Source: an uncultured Clostridia bacterium
GTDB lineage: Bacteria; Bacillota; Clostridia; Oscillospirales; Acutalibacteraceae
NCBI GenBank assembly: GCA_944382025.1
Contig: CALWMQ010000112.1
Coordinates: 1-14,466 of the forward strand
Reading direction: 5' to 3'
Length of the DNA stretch: 14,466 nt
In this document: piece after piece, positions 1 through 7,339 of the stretch
Position numbering within the stretch: position 1 is the stretch's first letter
Layout: each line of letters begins with the position of its first letter
Translations under genes and position numbers: made by a program
The notes under the pieces: model-generated
The model's input: the letters and a program-made list of their open reading frames with translations, nothing else
What the model was told of the DNA's origin: nothing
The model's database searches: none

Positions 1-52
1 TTCTTTTCCCGGGTAGGCCGTTTTTCCCATCCGGTACAGGGGATAGCCGAGC

Positions 53-511
53 TTATCCGCCCTGGCACGGCAGTTTTACCACCACTTTCCGTATCCTTTG
101 CACAACGCCGCCCCAGCACTGGGGGCAATGGGCATCCTGGGGGAAAAATACGCCGAACGCGCCGTCATGGAGCTTCAGGGAGATGCCCTCTCCATCCGGA
201 TAGAACTGTATATCTTTTTCCTCATCATATGGCGTATTCTCCGCCTGGTCGGCGACGGAACCGCAACCAATCATCTCCGTCCCGCTGAGCAGGCACTGCA
301 CATCAATATAACGCCGATGGCTTTCCCACCGGCCACGGCAGCCATTTGAAAGGTCATATTCCTGCACCAAAGCGTATGCCTCCTGCCGTAAAGGGTATCG
401 TCCTGGCGGCAGTCCTTCTTTCCATGCCTTTTCTATAAACTCAAACGCTTCTTCCATCAGGGGATGGCAACCATTATACCATCCACGGTTTTCCCATGTA
501 TCCCAAATCAT
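53..511 (-). CDS. YhcH/YjgK/YiaL-family protein (NanQ-like, DUF386)
   Basis: A 152-residue cytoplasmic protein of the usual family length (about 150). Conserved motifs are ESHRRYIDVQ (63-72, with Glu63, His65, Asp70 and Gln72), PQDAHCP (124-130, His128) and the C-terminal KVVVKL (142-147); the two histidines and acidic residues form the cupin-like metal site. Family members sit in sialic acid operons, where E. coli YhcH (NanQ) acts as an anomerase on N-acetylneuraminate, and also in other sugar operons (YiaL, EbgC). With a NanA-like lyase and sialidase-like proteins upstream, a role in handling a sialic-acid-like sugar is the best guess. It is separated by 441 bases from the surface protein gene and may have its own promoter. 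The start has AGAAAGGA at good spacing. Confidence 0.92.
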   Translation of the reverse strand: MIWDTWENRGWYNGCHPLMEEAFEFIEKAWKEGLPPGRYPLRQEAYALVQEYDLSNGCRGRWESHRRYIDVQCLLSGTEMIGCGSVADQAENTPYDEEKDIQFYPDGEGISLKLHDGAFGVFFPQDAHCPQCWGGVVQRIRKVVVKLPCQGG

Positions 512-560
512 TCTATTTATCCTTTCTCTGTATGTGGCCCATCATATCTTTATATGAGCA

Positions 561-587
561 ATGCGTCCTCCTTGTCGGAAGACGCAT
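561..587 (-). other. Hairpin ahead of the YhcH-family gene
   Basis: On the minus strand ATGCGTCTTCC (587-577) and GGAGGACGCAT (571-561) pair over 11 positions with a five-base loop. One pair is a U-G wobble that is a mismatch on the plus strand, and two more wobbles can extend the base. This suggests function as minus-strand RNA. It lies about 50 bases before the start codon. It could be a terminator of upstream transcription or a leader element; no U-run follows. Confidence 0.4.
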
Positions 588-630
588 CAGCTGTAAAAAA
601 TCATTCCACGAAATAACCGTGTAATAGGTA

Positions 631-773
631 AAGTTTTCGCCCGCCTTTTTCAAAAGGCAACGCCTGCGAGCGCCGGCGCTGCGGGAAACAGCGAGCAGGG
701 GTTGGCGCTGCGGTCAAAACCGGCCGCCGCAAGAGCGGCGCGGGGCGGTTTTGGGAACCGCAAGAGGAGGCGG
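631..773 (+). repeat. Dispersed repeat, copy A (inverted partner of 8433-8575)
   Basis: Aligned without gaps to the reverse complement of 8433-8575, about 78% identical over 143 bases by hand count. The palindrome GCCTTTTTCAAAAGGC is at 643-658, TCAAAACCGG at 714-723, and TTTGGGAACC near 750. Translated in one frame the two copies share short blocks such as GFGN, but substitutions do not clearly favour third codon positions, so a coding role is not supported. Confidence 0.75.
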
Positions 774-850
774 GGTCGAGGAGCAGCGCCCCTCACCAGG
801 AATACCCACTGTCCACCAAACACACTATCCCGGAATCCCACTGTAGCTGG

Positions 851-880
851 AACGAGCCCTCCATATCAGGAGGGCTCGTT
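851..880 (-). terminator. Hairpin, probable terminator of the catabolic/surface unit
   Basis: A perfect 12-base-pair stem, AACGAGCCCTCC (851-862) with GGAGGGCTCGTT (869-880), and a six-base loop. It begins 72 bases after the surface protein stop. Neither side has a proper U-run, so it may be a weak or factor-assisted terminator, or an mRNA 3'-end stabiliser. The stem is equally good on either strand. Confidence 0.5.
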
Positions 881-952
881 CATCAGGGTACCCCAAAACC
901 GCAAGCTACTCTCAAAGCGCCCTAAATGCCAGAGAAATCCTACCGGAACCCC

Positions 953-3037
953 TTATACCGCGGCGCTTCCCCGGGTACGGCGTGCCAGTGCCACTACGCA
1001 CACCGCTGCCCCCAGGAGCAGGGCATATACGGCTACCGGCCATGTTTCCCCTGTAGCCGGTACTCCTCCATCCGACAAGGTGGCGGAGAGGGCTTCCATT
1101 TTCTGAACCGTCATCCCACCGGCGGCGCCCCAGGTGGCAATACCAAACCCGCCTCCCCGGTAAACATCACCGTAACGGCCCAGTGTCCAAGTGCCCACGG
1201 CCTGGCCGTCTATGGAAACCGTCACTTTCTCCCCATCCAGCTCTACTTTCAGGGCAAAATCTTTGCCATAGGCGGCTTCTTTCCAGCTTCCGGTCGCCGC
1301 CGCCATTTTTCCCGTGGATTCATTCCATTCATATACCGCGACTTTACCATCCTGTACCCGGATGTCCACAATTCCCTTACCAACCGGATCCCCTGTCGTC
1401 ACCTTATCAATTCCCAGTACCACTTTAAACAACGGATTGGTAATATCCGCCGTTTCTCCCTGGAACCCCTCAACCGCTATATCCAGAACCAGAGGCTCCT
1501 GAGCGGCCTTGGGAGAGGTGAGGAAAATACCCGCGTCTTTTTTATCGCCGGCGGACAAGGCCAGATAACCGTTTTTCTGCTCCCAGGTGCCGTAACCCGG
1601 AACCCAGGTTTTCCCCAGCAGATCCACAGGCTTGAGTTCCTTCCGAGTGGTGGTGGTTTCCTCGCTTCCGCTTCCTTGGGAAGTATCCCCGGTGCCCAGA
1701 GAAGCCGCGGTCGCTGTCAGGGAACGGATCTCCATACCATTGGCGGCGCCCCAGGTAACCACGCCTATCGCGCCTCCCCGGTATACATCACTGTAACGCC
1801 CCAAAGTCCATGTCCCTACCGTTTGGCCATCGATGGAAACCGTCACTTTGTCCCCATCCAGCTCTACTTTCAGGACAAAATCTTTCCCATAGGCGGCCTC
1901 TTTCCAGCTGCCTGTCGCCACGGCCATCTTCCCAGCGGACGCGTTCCATTCATATACCGCGACTTTGCCGTCCTGCAGGCGGATATCCACTATCCCCTTT
2001 CCCGCCGCATCGCCGGAAAGGGTTCCTTCCACTCCCAGCGCCAGCTTGAATAATGGATTGGTAATATCCGCTGTCTCTCCCTGGAATCCCTTAACGGCTA
2101 TATCCAGTACCAGAGGCTCCTGCGCAAACTTTACCGACGGTAAAAATACCCCGGCATTTTTCTTGTCGCTGGCCAACAGGGTCAAGATACCATCCTTCTG
2201 CTCCCAGGTACCATATCCCGTCTCCCAGCTCTTCTCCAACAGGCTGACCGGTTTTGCCGAAGATGTGGTGGTGGTGATTCCTTCCTCCCCGGAGGATGTG
2301 GTCTTGGAAGGATCCGAAGCGCCGGAACTGCTCCCCTGGGTATTCCCACTGGTAGTAGTGGTGGCAGGCGCCAAGGAATCCGATTCCACCCGCAGGCGTT
2401 TAATGGTAAACCCTTCCTCCGCTTTGTAGGTGGTAACCCCAAAATACCCTCCTTCATAGGAATCCAGGGTCCCTTCGGTAACCGCCTGGCCGTCAATATA
2501 CACCTTCACCTGGGTGGTCTCTCCTACCGTCACCTCTACCTTGAGGGTAAACGCGGTCCGGTCAGACCCCTCCGGAAACGGCTTCCATGCGGATTTGCGT
2601 ACCCAGGGCTTTGCCAGGCTGGGATCATCTATGGCGTAAACACCCACATTACTGACCGATTCCTTTTCCAGTTCCTGAATCCTTACCTGGGTCATGCCCC
2701 GGGCATTGACCATGGGGTTTTCCGGGTCCAGAATCCCGAATTCCAGGTACATCTGGGCATCGGCCCCCGCCAGATCGGTAATCTCCAGCTCAGCGGTAAA
2801 ACTCTCTTCAGGCAGAATGGTTCCCGTCGCAAACGTACGGCCCCAATCCCCGCTCTTGGCGGTCAGCACCTTCCCGTCCGCCGTATCCGTCCAGGAACCC
2901 TTATTGTTCCACTGAGTGCCCAGATTGCTGTCAATCCCCTGAGAGGCAACGGCCAGAAACGCGGGCACTCCGCACAGCACTACCAGTCCGGACAGTACCG
3001 CGCACACACTGTTCCTTATACGTTTTCCTGTTTTCAT
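953..3037 (-). CDS. Surface protein with three concanavalin-like domains and a sortase-type C-terminus
   Basis: A 694-residue secreted protein, numbered from the ATG at 3037. The signal peptide MKTGKRIRNSVCAVLSGL ends near AVA-SQ (about 31/32). Domain 1 (about 35-219) resembles the preceding lipoprotein. A Ser/Thr/Gly linker leads to domain 2 (about 265-447), and a shorter linker with ETTTTRK leads to domain 3 (about 472-656). Domains 2 and 3 are about 70% identical by eye. The tail has VPATG (659-663, an LPxTG variant), a hydrophobic span and a basic end (RRTRG), so cell-wall attachment by sortase is expected. No enzyme motif was recognised; a multivalent glycan binder is likely. It is the last gene of its unit, with a hairpin 72 bases past the stop. 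Confidence 0.88.
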   Translation of the reverse strand: MKTGKRIRNSVCAVLSGLVVLCGVPAFLAVASQGIDSNLGTQWNNKGSWTDTADGKVLTAKSGDWGRTFATGTILPEESFTAELEITDLAGADAQMYLEFGILDPENPMVNARGMTQVRIQELEKESVSNVGVYAIDDPSLAKPWVRKSAWKPFPEGSDRTAFTLKVEVTVGETTQVKVYIDGQAVTEGTLDSYEGGYFGVTTYKAEEGFTIKRLRVESDSLAPATTTTSGNTQGSSSGASDPSKTTSSGEEGITTTTSSAKPVSLLEKSWETGYGTWEQKDGILTLLASDKKNAGVFLPSVKFAQEPLVLDIAVKGFQGETADITNPLFKLALGVEGTLSGDAAGKGIVDIRLQDGKVAVYEWNASAGKMAVATGSWKEAAYGKDFVLKVELDGDKVTVSIDGQTVGTWTLGRYSDVYRGGAIGVVTWGAANGMEIRSLTATAASLGTGDTSQGSGSEETTTTRKELKPVDLLGKTWVPGYGTWEQKNGYLALSAGDKKDAGIFLTSPKAAQEPLVLDIAVEGFQGETADITNPLFKVVLGIDKVTTGDPVGKGIVDIRVQDGKVAVYEWNESTGKMAAATGSWKEAAYGKDFALKVELDGEKVTVSIDGQAVGTWTLGRYGDVYRGGGFGIATWGAAGGMTVQKMEALSATLSDGGVPATGETWPVAVYALLLGAAVCVVALARRTRGSAAV
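1070..1624 (-). repeat. Intragenic repeat unit 2 (domain 3 of the surface protein)
   Basis: Direct repeat of 1697-2245, separated by a 72-base linker coding for a Gly/Ser/Thr-rich hinge. The differences concentrate in residues 24-50 of the unit, around ALGVEGTLSGDAA versus VLGIDKVTTGDPV, and at its C-terminal edge. Confidence 0.85.
1697..2245 (-). repeat. Intragenic repeat unit 1 (domain 2 of the surface protein)
   Basis: This coding segment is a long direct repeat of 1070-1624. Matching blocks include GYGTWEQK, AQEPLVLDIAV, GFQGETADITNPLFK, GKGIVDIR, DGKVAVYEWN, TGSWKEAAYGKDF and GTWTLGRY. Similarity is also high at the DNA level, pointing to a fairly recent duplication. Confidence 0.85.
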
Positions 3038-3047
3038 CTCGTTCCAA

Positions 3048-3055
3048 TCCTCCCT
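3048..3055 (-). promoter_or_regulatory. Ribosome binding site choosing the ATG start at 3037
   Basis: AGGGAGGA on the minus strand lies 10 bases before the ATG at 3037. It sits inside the nine-codon extension that a GTG start at 3064 would give, and the shorter form begins directly with a good signal peptide. The ATG is therefore preferred. Confidence 0.65.
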
Positions 3056-3083
3056 TTCGTTCACGGAAGTATCCGTCCTTACT

Positions 3084-3818
3084 TTACTGCTTGGTCACGG
3101 AAATATTCTGGAACACCGCGTTGGTCCCATAGGACCCAATCCCCAGATAGCCGCCTTCATATTCGTCCACCTTCACGGTGGCTATCTCTTCGTCATTCCA
3201 ATAATAGGTTACCTGATTATCCGCGCTCATCACCATCTTGATATGGAAGGAGGTTGCCTTCATCTGCTCATCGGTAAAATTTACCACCTGTCCGTACCGG
3301 CGGGTTTCCGGCCCGGTATAGAAAATCCGCATCAGGTCGTCCTTGAACCCATATCTGACATCATAAGCCCCATTCTTGACATGCTCGTTGGTAGGCACCC
3401 CAAAGTAGAGAGCTACCTGGGCGTTTTTCAGAGGATCGCTCACTGTTACGTCCATTTCATAGGTGAAGGCCTGCCCAGCTTCCATCTTGGTATCGGATAG
3501 GGTCCAGAAGGCTTTGAAGTCATCCGCCAGGATCTGGTACCCATCGGCTGTCTCCAGCCAGGTCCCCACACTGTTTACAAAAGTGAGGTCGGATTTCAGG
3601 GAAGATTCCGGAGCGGTAGTGGTAGGCGCCTCTGTGGTCGGTGTGTCGGAGGGCTCCGTAACCACAGCCGCTGTGGTTTCCCCCGCGGTTGTGCTGCCGG
3701 ACGTGGATCCGGCAGACGAAGCGTCAGAGCTTCCCGTGCCTTCCGGGCTGCCCGAACAGCCCGCCAGCATAACCGCCAGTATGGCGGCGGCTCCTATAAG
3801 GCATATGCTTTTTTTCAT
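3084..3818 (-). CDS. Small lipoprotein with a concanavalin-like (DUF1080-type) domain
   Basis: A 244-residue lipoprotein. MKKSICLIGAAAILAV leads to a canonical lipobox MLAGC with Cys21. A long low-complexity Ser/Thr/Gly/Ala linker (about 22-75, with runs such as TTTAPESS) would hold the domain away from the membrane. The globular part (about 76-244) is beta-rich. Its end, VDEYEGGYLGIGSYG followed by FQNISVTK, matches the end of the first domain of the next gene product (LDSYEGGYFGVTTY then TIKRLRV). The fold is probably a lectin-like jelly roll of the DUF1080/LamG kind. No catalytic residues can be named, so glycan binding is the simpler guess. Ribosome site AGAAAGGGG precedes ATG. Confidence 0.85.
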   Translation of the reverse strand: MKKSICLIGAAAILAVMLAGCSGSPEGTGSSDASSAGSTSGSTTAGETTAAVVTEPSDTPTTEAPTTTAPESSLKSDLTFVNSVGTWLETADGYQILADDFKAFWTLSDTKMEAGQAFTYEMDVTVSDPLKNAQVALYFGVPTNEHVKNGAYDVRYGFKDDLMRIFYTGPETRRYGQVVNFTDEQMKATSFHIKMVMSADNQVTYYWNDEEIATVKVDEYEGGYLGIGSYGTNAVFQNISVTKQ

Positions 3819-3864
3819 TGTTGAAACCCCTTTCTATTATGTTACTATAGGCCGTTTCCGACCA

Positions 3865-5106
3865 TTAAGCCAGATCGGACAGGGAAATACGCATTACATC
3901 AATGGCTTCTTTATGCTTGGAGTAGATAACATAAAGGTAACCGTCCGCTACGATCCCATGGGGATATCCATAGACCCCTTGCTTATACAGGCCCGGGAAC
4001 TGCTGCCGGTAACCTTCGGTCTGCAGGAGATACCATTGGGTGAAATCGGTACCGTTCTCCGAAAGGCTCAGCACCAGCGGGTTCCGGTTACTGTCCGGGA
4101 CCGGATTCCCCAGGTAAAAAAACCGCCCGTCCGGAAGCTGTCCAAATTGGAACTTCGCCCAGCAATCGGTAAAATTGGTGGGATAGGGTTCCGTCCACGT
4201 CACCCCGTCGTCATAGCTTTCCGAACACCACAGATAATCGGTATTGGTCCGCAGCATCATGTGAATAATACCGTCATCGGTCTGGAAAAAGCTGCTCTCC
4301 GTAAGAAGCTTTGCTCCCCGTTCGTAAGCCGTTCCATTGGGGATAACGCTCATGGACCATCGGCCTGTCCCGGAAAGATCGTCCGAATACGCCTGGATGG
4401 TCGCTCCCGCCATCAGCAGTCTCCCGCTCTTAGTGGCAACCGGGGGATAGTTTCCTCCACCGCCGTTCACATAAGACGGCGCCGGCGTCCATGTCTCCCC
4501 ATCCGTGGAAATCAACGCGTGCATCTTGTTGTTCTCAATGGAATAGGTGCTATCCGCCAGTGGTCGCTTGGTACCATTCTCCCGCAGGGATTCCTCATCG
4601 TACTCAAAGGAGCGGTAATAGGCTACCAGGGTCTCCCCGTATACATAAAACCCCATGGGCACCATCACCACATCGGAATGCTGCCCCCTGGTTACATCCA
4701 CCAACGGCTTGGGTTCGCTCCAATTGGGAAACTCCTCACAGCTGGCGATCATCACATGCTGCCCACAGTCATCCTCATCCTCCTTGCCCAGGGAAAACAT
4801 GGCGTAAAGCTTCCCTTTGAAACTGACCAGAAAGGGATGGTGAGCATAGCTGGCTCCCTCAACAGGGGTGTACAGGCTGGCTGTTTCAGACGCTACCGTA
4901 TGAAGAGAGGGGGATTGGTTGTTAATCCGCTTGGCCGCCTCTTCCGCGGATACGGATGGAATAACCGTCTCCCACTGGTGCTCCAGCTTGGTGCTCTGTG
5001 AGGAGGCCGGGGAACTGGAGCCCCCCTCCCCGGCAGGCCCGCATCCCGCCGTTCCCGCCAGCAGCAAGGCTCCTAAAACGGCTAAGACCTGTTTCATGCT
5101 CCGCAT
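3865..5106 (-). CDS. Sialidase-like BNR/Asp-box propeller lipoprotein, paralog 2
   Basis: A 413-residue lipoprotein with signal MRSMKQVLAVLGALLLAG and lipidated Cys22 after TAG, then a Gly/Ser-rich tether to about residue 40. The propeller is roughly half identical, by eye, to the gene just upstream. Shared blocks include AAKRINN versus AAGRINN, YAHHP (87-91), EDDCGQ, SSFFQTDDG, HMMLR, YPTNFTDCW, LPDGRFF, GVYGYP and YVIYSKHKEAI. Asp-box-like motifs are STDGETW (200-206) and SYDDGVTW (297-304). Glu270 and Arg286 are candidates for the conserved sialidase-fold pair. The FRIP arginine is absent here too, replaced by AHHP. The pair is a tandem duplication. Its conserved blocks suggest that both copies keep the same active or binding site, while the N-terminal tethers differ completely. 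The TAA stop is followed by a 46-base gap before the next gene. Confidence 0.9.
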   Translation of the reverse strand: MRSMKQVLAVLGALLLAGTAGCGPAGEGGSSSPASSQSTKLEHQWETVIPSVSAEEAAKRINNQSPSLHTVASETASLYTPVEGASYAHHPFLVSFKGKLYAMFSLGKEDEDDCGQHVMIASCEEFPNWSEPKPLVDVTRGQHSDVVMVPMGFYVYGETLVAYYRSFEYDEESLRENGTKRPLADSTYSIENNKMHALISTDGETWTPAPSYVNGGGGNYPPVATKSGRLLMAGATIQAYSDDLSGTGRWSMSVIPNGTAYERGAKLLTESSFFQTDDGIIHMMLRTNTDYLWCSESYDDGVTWTEPYPTNFTDCWAKFQFGQLPDGRFFYLGNPVPDSNRNPLVLSLSENGTDFTQWYLLQTEGYRQQFPGLYKQGVYGYPHGIVADGYLYVIYSKHKEAIDVMRISLSDLA

Positions 5107-5112
5107 ATAAGT

Positions 5113-5120
5113 CCTCCTTT
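5113..5120 (-). promoter_or_regulatory. Strong ribosome site overlapping the upstream stop codon
   Basis: AAAGGAGG on the minus strand includes the last two bases of the paralog 1 TAA stop and stands 6 bases before the ATG at 5106. It favours that ATG over the second one at 5097 and implies tight coupling of the two propeller genes. Confidence 0.7.
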
Positions 5121-6387
5121 ACCCGTCCAGGGCGGACAGGGCGATCTTGGTTACCTCAATGGCTTCTTTGTGCTTGGAATAAATCACGTACATGGCATCC
5201 TCTGTGATGGCAACGCTGGGATACCCGTATACCCCGTCTTTATACAGCCCCTCTATCTGCTGCTGATAGGGTTCATTGCGCAGAATGTATTGGCGGCTGA
5301 AATCGGTGCCGTTCTCCGACAGGCAGAGCATCAAAGGTTTCCGCCCGCTTTTCGGAATGGGAGACCCTACGTAGAAGAAGCGTCCGTCCGGCAGCCGGCC
5401 AAACTGGAACTTGCTCCAACAATCGGTAAAATTGGTAGGATAGGCATCAGACCAGGTTTCCCCATTATCCCGGCTTTCCGCATACCAAAGATAATCGGTA
5501 TTTGACCGGAGCATCATATGGATAACCCCGTCATCGGTCTGGAAAAAAGACCCCTCGGTAATGGTGGAAGCCCCCCTGCGTTTAGCGCTTTCCCCATCGA
5601 TTGTCCCGGTTCGGTAGCCGCTCAGCCCTGCCGGGTCGTCTGTATAGGGATAGGTGGTTCCCCCGCACATCAGCAGCCGTCCCGACTGGAGCGGCATAGG
5701 CCCATAGTTGCATCCAAAGGGGATATCCATGTCCACCGGCTCCTGCCAGGTATCTCCATCCCCGGTCAATACATAATGCATGGCATAATCGATTCGGTGC
5801 GCGTCTTCCAAAGGCCGCAGGTTCGGTCCCCGCAGAGTATCCTCCCGGTATTCATAGGATCCATAATATGCCACCAGCCGTTCCCCATCGGTATACAGCC
5901 CGGCGTTCACCAGCACCAGCTGGGAACCTTTCCCCTGTACCGAATCCACCAGGGGTACGGGTTCCGACCACTCCAGCCCGTCATCCGACACCGCCAGCAT
6001 AATCCTCTGCCCGCAGTCATCCTCATTTTCCCGTCCCTGGGAAAAAGTAGCGTAAAATCGTCCCTTAAAAAACGCTATATGGGGATGGTGGGCGTAACCC
6101 CAGCCCACCGATGGGGTATATACGCCGCCCACGGCCGATTCCAGCTGCTGTACGGCGCTCCCCGCCCGGTTATTGATCCGCCCCGCCGCTTCCTTGGCGG
6201 ATAAGACGGCGGTATTTTCCTGAGACTCCGTTGCCGACGTTTCCGATTCCCCCTCTTCTACCAATGGGTTAGGCTCCCATTCCGGTATGGGGGAGGAGCA
6301 GGCGGCCATCAGCACAGCTATCGGAACGGCTATCCAGACCAGCAGCCTGGCTTTCTCCCGGATCCCTCTTCGCCTGTCCCCACTCAT
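5119..6387 (-). CDS. Sialidase-like BNR/Asp-box propeller lipoprotein, paralog 1
   Basis: A 422-residue exported protein. A basic N-terminus (RRRGIREK) and hydrophobic stretch end in LMAAC with Cys30, a slightly unusual lipobox with Met at -3. An acidic Glu/Ser/Thr linker runs to about residue 60, followed by a beta-propeller. Asp-box-like motifs are SDDGLEW (134-140), SRDNGETW (305-312) and SENGTDF (357-363). TEGSFFQTDDG (277-287) and MMLRS (291-295) match the Glu and one Arg of sialidase-fold enzymes. The segment where sialidases carry FRIP instead reads YAHHPHI (98-104), so the first catalytic arginine is absent. It may be a hydrolase of another sugar, or a binding protein. The GGGGGAGG ribosome site lies just before ATG. 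It is followed after 12 bases by its paralog. Confidence 0.9.
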   Translation of the reverse strand: MSGDRRRGIREKARLLVWIAVPIAVLMAACSSPIPEWEPNPLVEEGESETSATESQENTAVLSAKEAAGRINNRAGSAVQQLESAVGGVYTPSVGWGYAHHPHIAFFKGRFYATFSQGRENEDDCGQRIMLAVSDDGLEWSEPVPLVDSVQGKGSQLVLVNAGLYTDGERLVAYYGSYEYREDTLRGPNLRPLEDAHRIDYAMHYVLTGDGDTWQEPVDMDIPFGCNYGPMPLQSGRLLMCGGTTYPYTDDPAGLSGYRTGTIDGESAKRRGASTITEGSFFQTDDGVIHMMLRSNTDYLWYAESRDNGETWSDAYPTNFTDCWSKFQFGRLPDGRFFYVGSPIPKSGRKPLMLCLSENGTDFSRQYILRNEPYQQQIEGLYKDGVYGYPSVAITEDAMYVIYSKHKEAIEVTKIALSALDG

Positions 6388-6400
6388 GTGCCTCCCCCTC

Positions 6401-7339
6401 TCATGACGCGTTTACCGTCCGCCGGACCTCCGCCGGCAGCCGGCTCCGAACAAAATCCAGCAGCTCATCCAGCTGCCCCGCCTCGTCCATCTCCAGGGCC
6501 GACAGTCCCCGGTAATCGCAGGATCGGGAATAACAGGACTTCAGAATGCCCTTCTTTACCAGCAGGCCCTTAGCGTTGGCCGGATACCGCTGCCTTTCGA
6601 TCAGGGAGGCGATGGACAGGGTGTTCTGTACCAGCCGCGCCTGCTCGGGCCATACGTCCCAGCAGCTGCACAGCCAAGCGCACAGATCCGGTGCGAAATT
6701 CGCCATAATCCCGCTAAAGCCTCCGGCTCCCGCCTGAAGGGATTCCAGCAGGGTGGTGGAATTGGCGTTGAACAGCCGCAGCGGCGTCCCCTCCAAAATG
6801 CCGATCCGGCGGCGTATCCGTTCCATATCACAGCAGGTATCCTTCAGGAACAAAAACCGCCCGGTTTGGGCCGCATAGGCCAGCTCTTCATCTGCCAGTA
6901 CCCGCTTGAACGGCATGGGACACTCATACAGCCCCAAGGGAAGGTCTTTGGGGATGGCTTCCAATGCCTGGTCCAGGTTTTCACGGAATTCCTCCATCCC
7001 GCCCTCCAGGCCGCTGAGGGTATTGGTCAGCAGAACCAAGGCATCCACTCCTGTCTGAGCCATCGCCTTCCATTCCTCTTTCCGCTGATCCGGGTCCTGG
7101 CTCCCCCGCAGCGCCGCAATAACCGGGATACCGGCCCGCTGTTTTACCCGTCTGGCTAAGGCTATCCGCTCCTCCAGGGACAAAAAATGCATCTCACTGG
7201 ACTGGCATACCGCGAACAGTCCTGTTGATCCCCCCTCCTCGTACCAGGCGGTCAGCCGGTCCAGGGAATCAAAATCTATTTGCCCCTCCTCAGTATAAGG
7301 GGTCAGCATGACCGGCCAAGAACCGTCAATCCGCATCAT
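6401..7339 (-). CDS. DapA/NanA-family Schiff-base lyase (dihydrodipicolinate synthase-like)
   Basis: A 312-residue TIM-barrel class I aldolase of normal length. The Schiff-base lysine is Lys166 in FLFLKDTCCD, and the partner tyrosine is probably Tyr138 in LGLYECPMP. The pyruvate-carboxylate loop, usually a GTTGE-type motif, reads CQSSE (45-49), so it is a divergent subgroup and unlikely to be the housekeeping DapA of lysine synthesis. Family members cleave or form 2-keto sugar acids such as N-acetylneuraminate or 2-keto-3-deoxy acids with pyruvate as one product. Next to sialidase-like genes a catabolic lyase is the natural inference. The start overlaps the nucleoside hydrolase stop; a second ATG follows immediately, so the start could be one codon later. 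Thirteen bases separate it from the next gene. Confidence 0.9.
   Translation of the reverse strand: MMRIDGSWPVMLTPYTEEGQIDFDSLDRLTAWYEEGGSTGLFAVCQSSEMHFLSLEERIALARRVKQRAGIPVIAALRGSQDPDQRKEEWKAMAQTGVDALVLLTNTLSGLEGGMEEFRENLDQALEAIPKDLPLGLYECPMPFKRVLADEELAYAAQTGRFLFLKDTCCDMERIRRRIGILEGTPLRLFNANSTTLLESLQAGAGGFSGIMANFAPDLCAWLCSCWDVWPEQARLVQNTLSIASLIERQRYPANAKGLLVKKGILKSCYSRSCDYRGLSALEMDEAGQLDELLDFVRSRLPAEVRRTVNAS

Larger units (their letters stand above)
512..952. other. Intergenic region upstream of the YhcH-family gene
   Basis: No gene is supported. It contains the terminator-like hairpin (851-880), repeat copy A (631-773) and a wobble-paired hairpin (561-587). A TATGAT (546-541 on the minus strand) resembles a -10 element, but no matching -35 element is seen. 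The segment 774-850 shows nothing further. Ribosome site AGAAAGGA ends 8 bases before the ATG at 511. Confidence 0.5.

Noticed and set aside
1..52. Possible start of a further minus-strand gene (ATG at 30, MGKTAYPGKE to the window edge)
   Set aside because: Only ten codons are visible and no ribosome site stands at usable distance. The frame is open back to just inside the end of the YhcH-family gene, so it could be real, but it cannot be supported here.
643..658. GCCTTTTTCAAAAGGC palindrome as an intrinsic terminator
   Set aside because: Its Us and As are in the stem itself and no U-run follows on either strand. It is better seen as part of the dispersed repeat.
702..1106. Arg/Ala-rich plus-strand frame in repeat copy A
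   Set aside because: A similar peptide appears in copy B (8477-8232, minus), which was tempting. Substitutions between copies are not concentrated at third codon positions, no ribosome site is seen, and homology stops after about 143 bases.
926..2053. Long plus-strand open frame of 375 codons
   Set aside because: It lies wholly opposite the surface protein gene. Its Pro/Arg/His/Ser-rich product and repeated segments are the mirror of the duplicated domains, as expected for a shadow frame in GC-rich DNA.
3038..3064. GTG start nine codons upstream for the surface protein
   Set aside because: The AGGGAGGA site lies inside this extension at proper distance from the ATG at 3037, and the extension spoils the signal peptide start.
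3463..5001. Plus-strand open frame of 512 codons
   Set aside because: It runs antisense across two well-supported lipoprotein genes and the gap between them, and its product shows no recognisable domain or signal.
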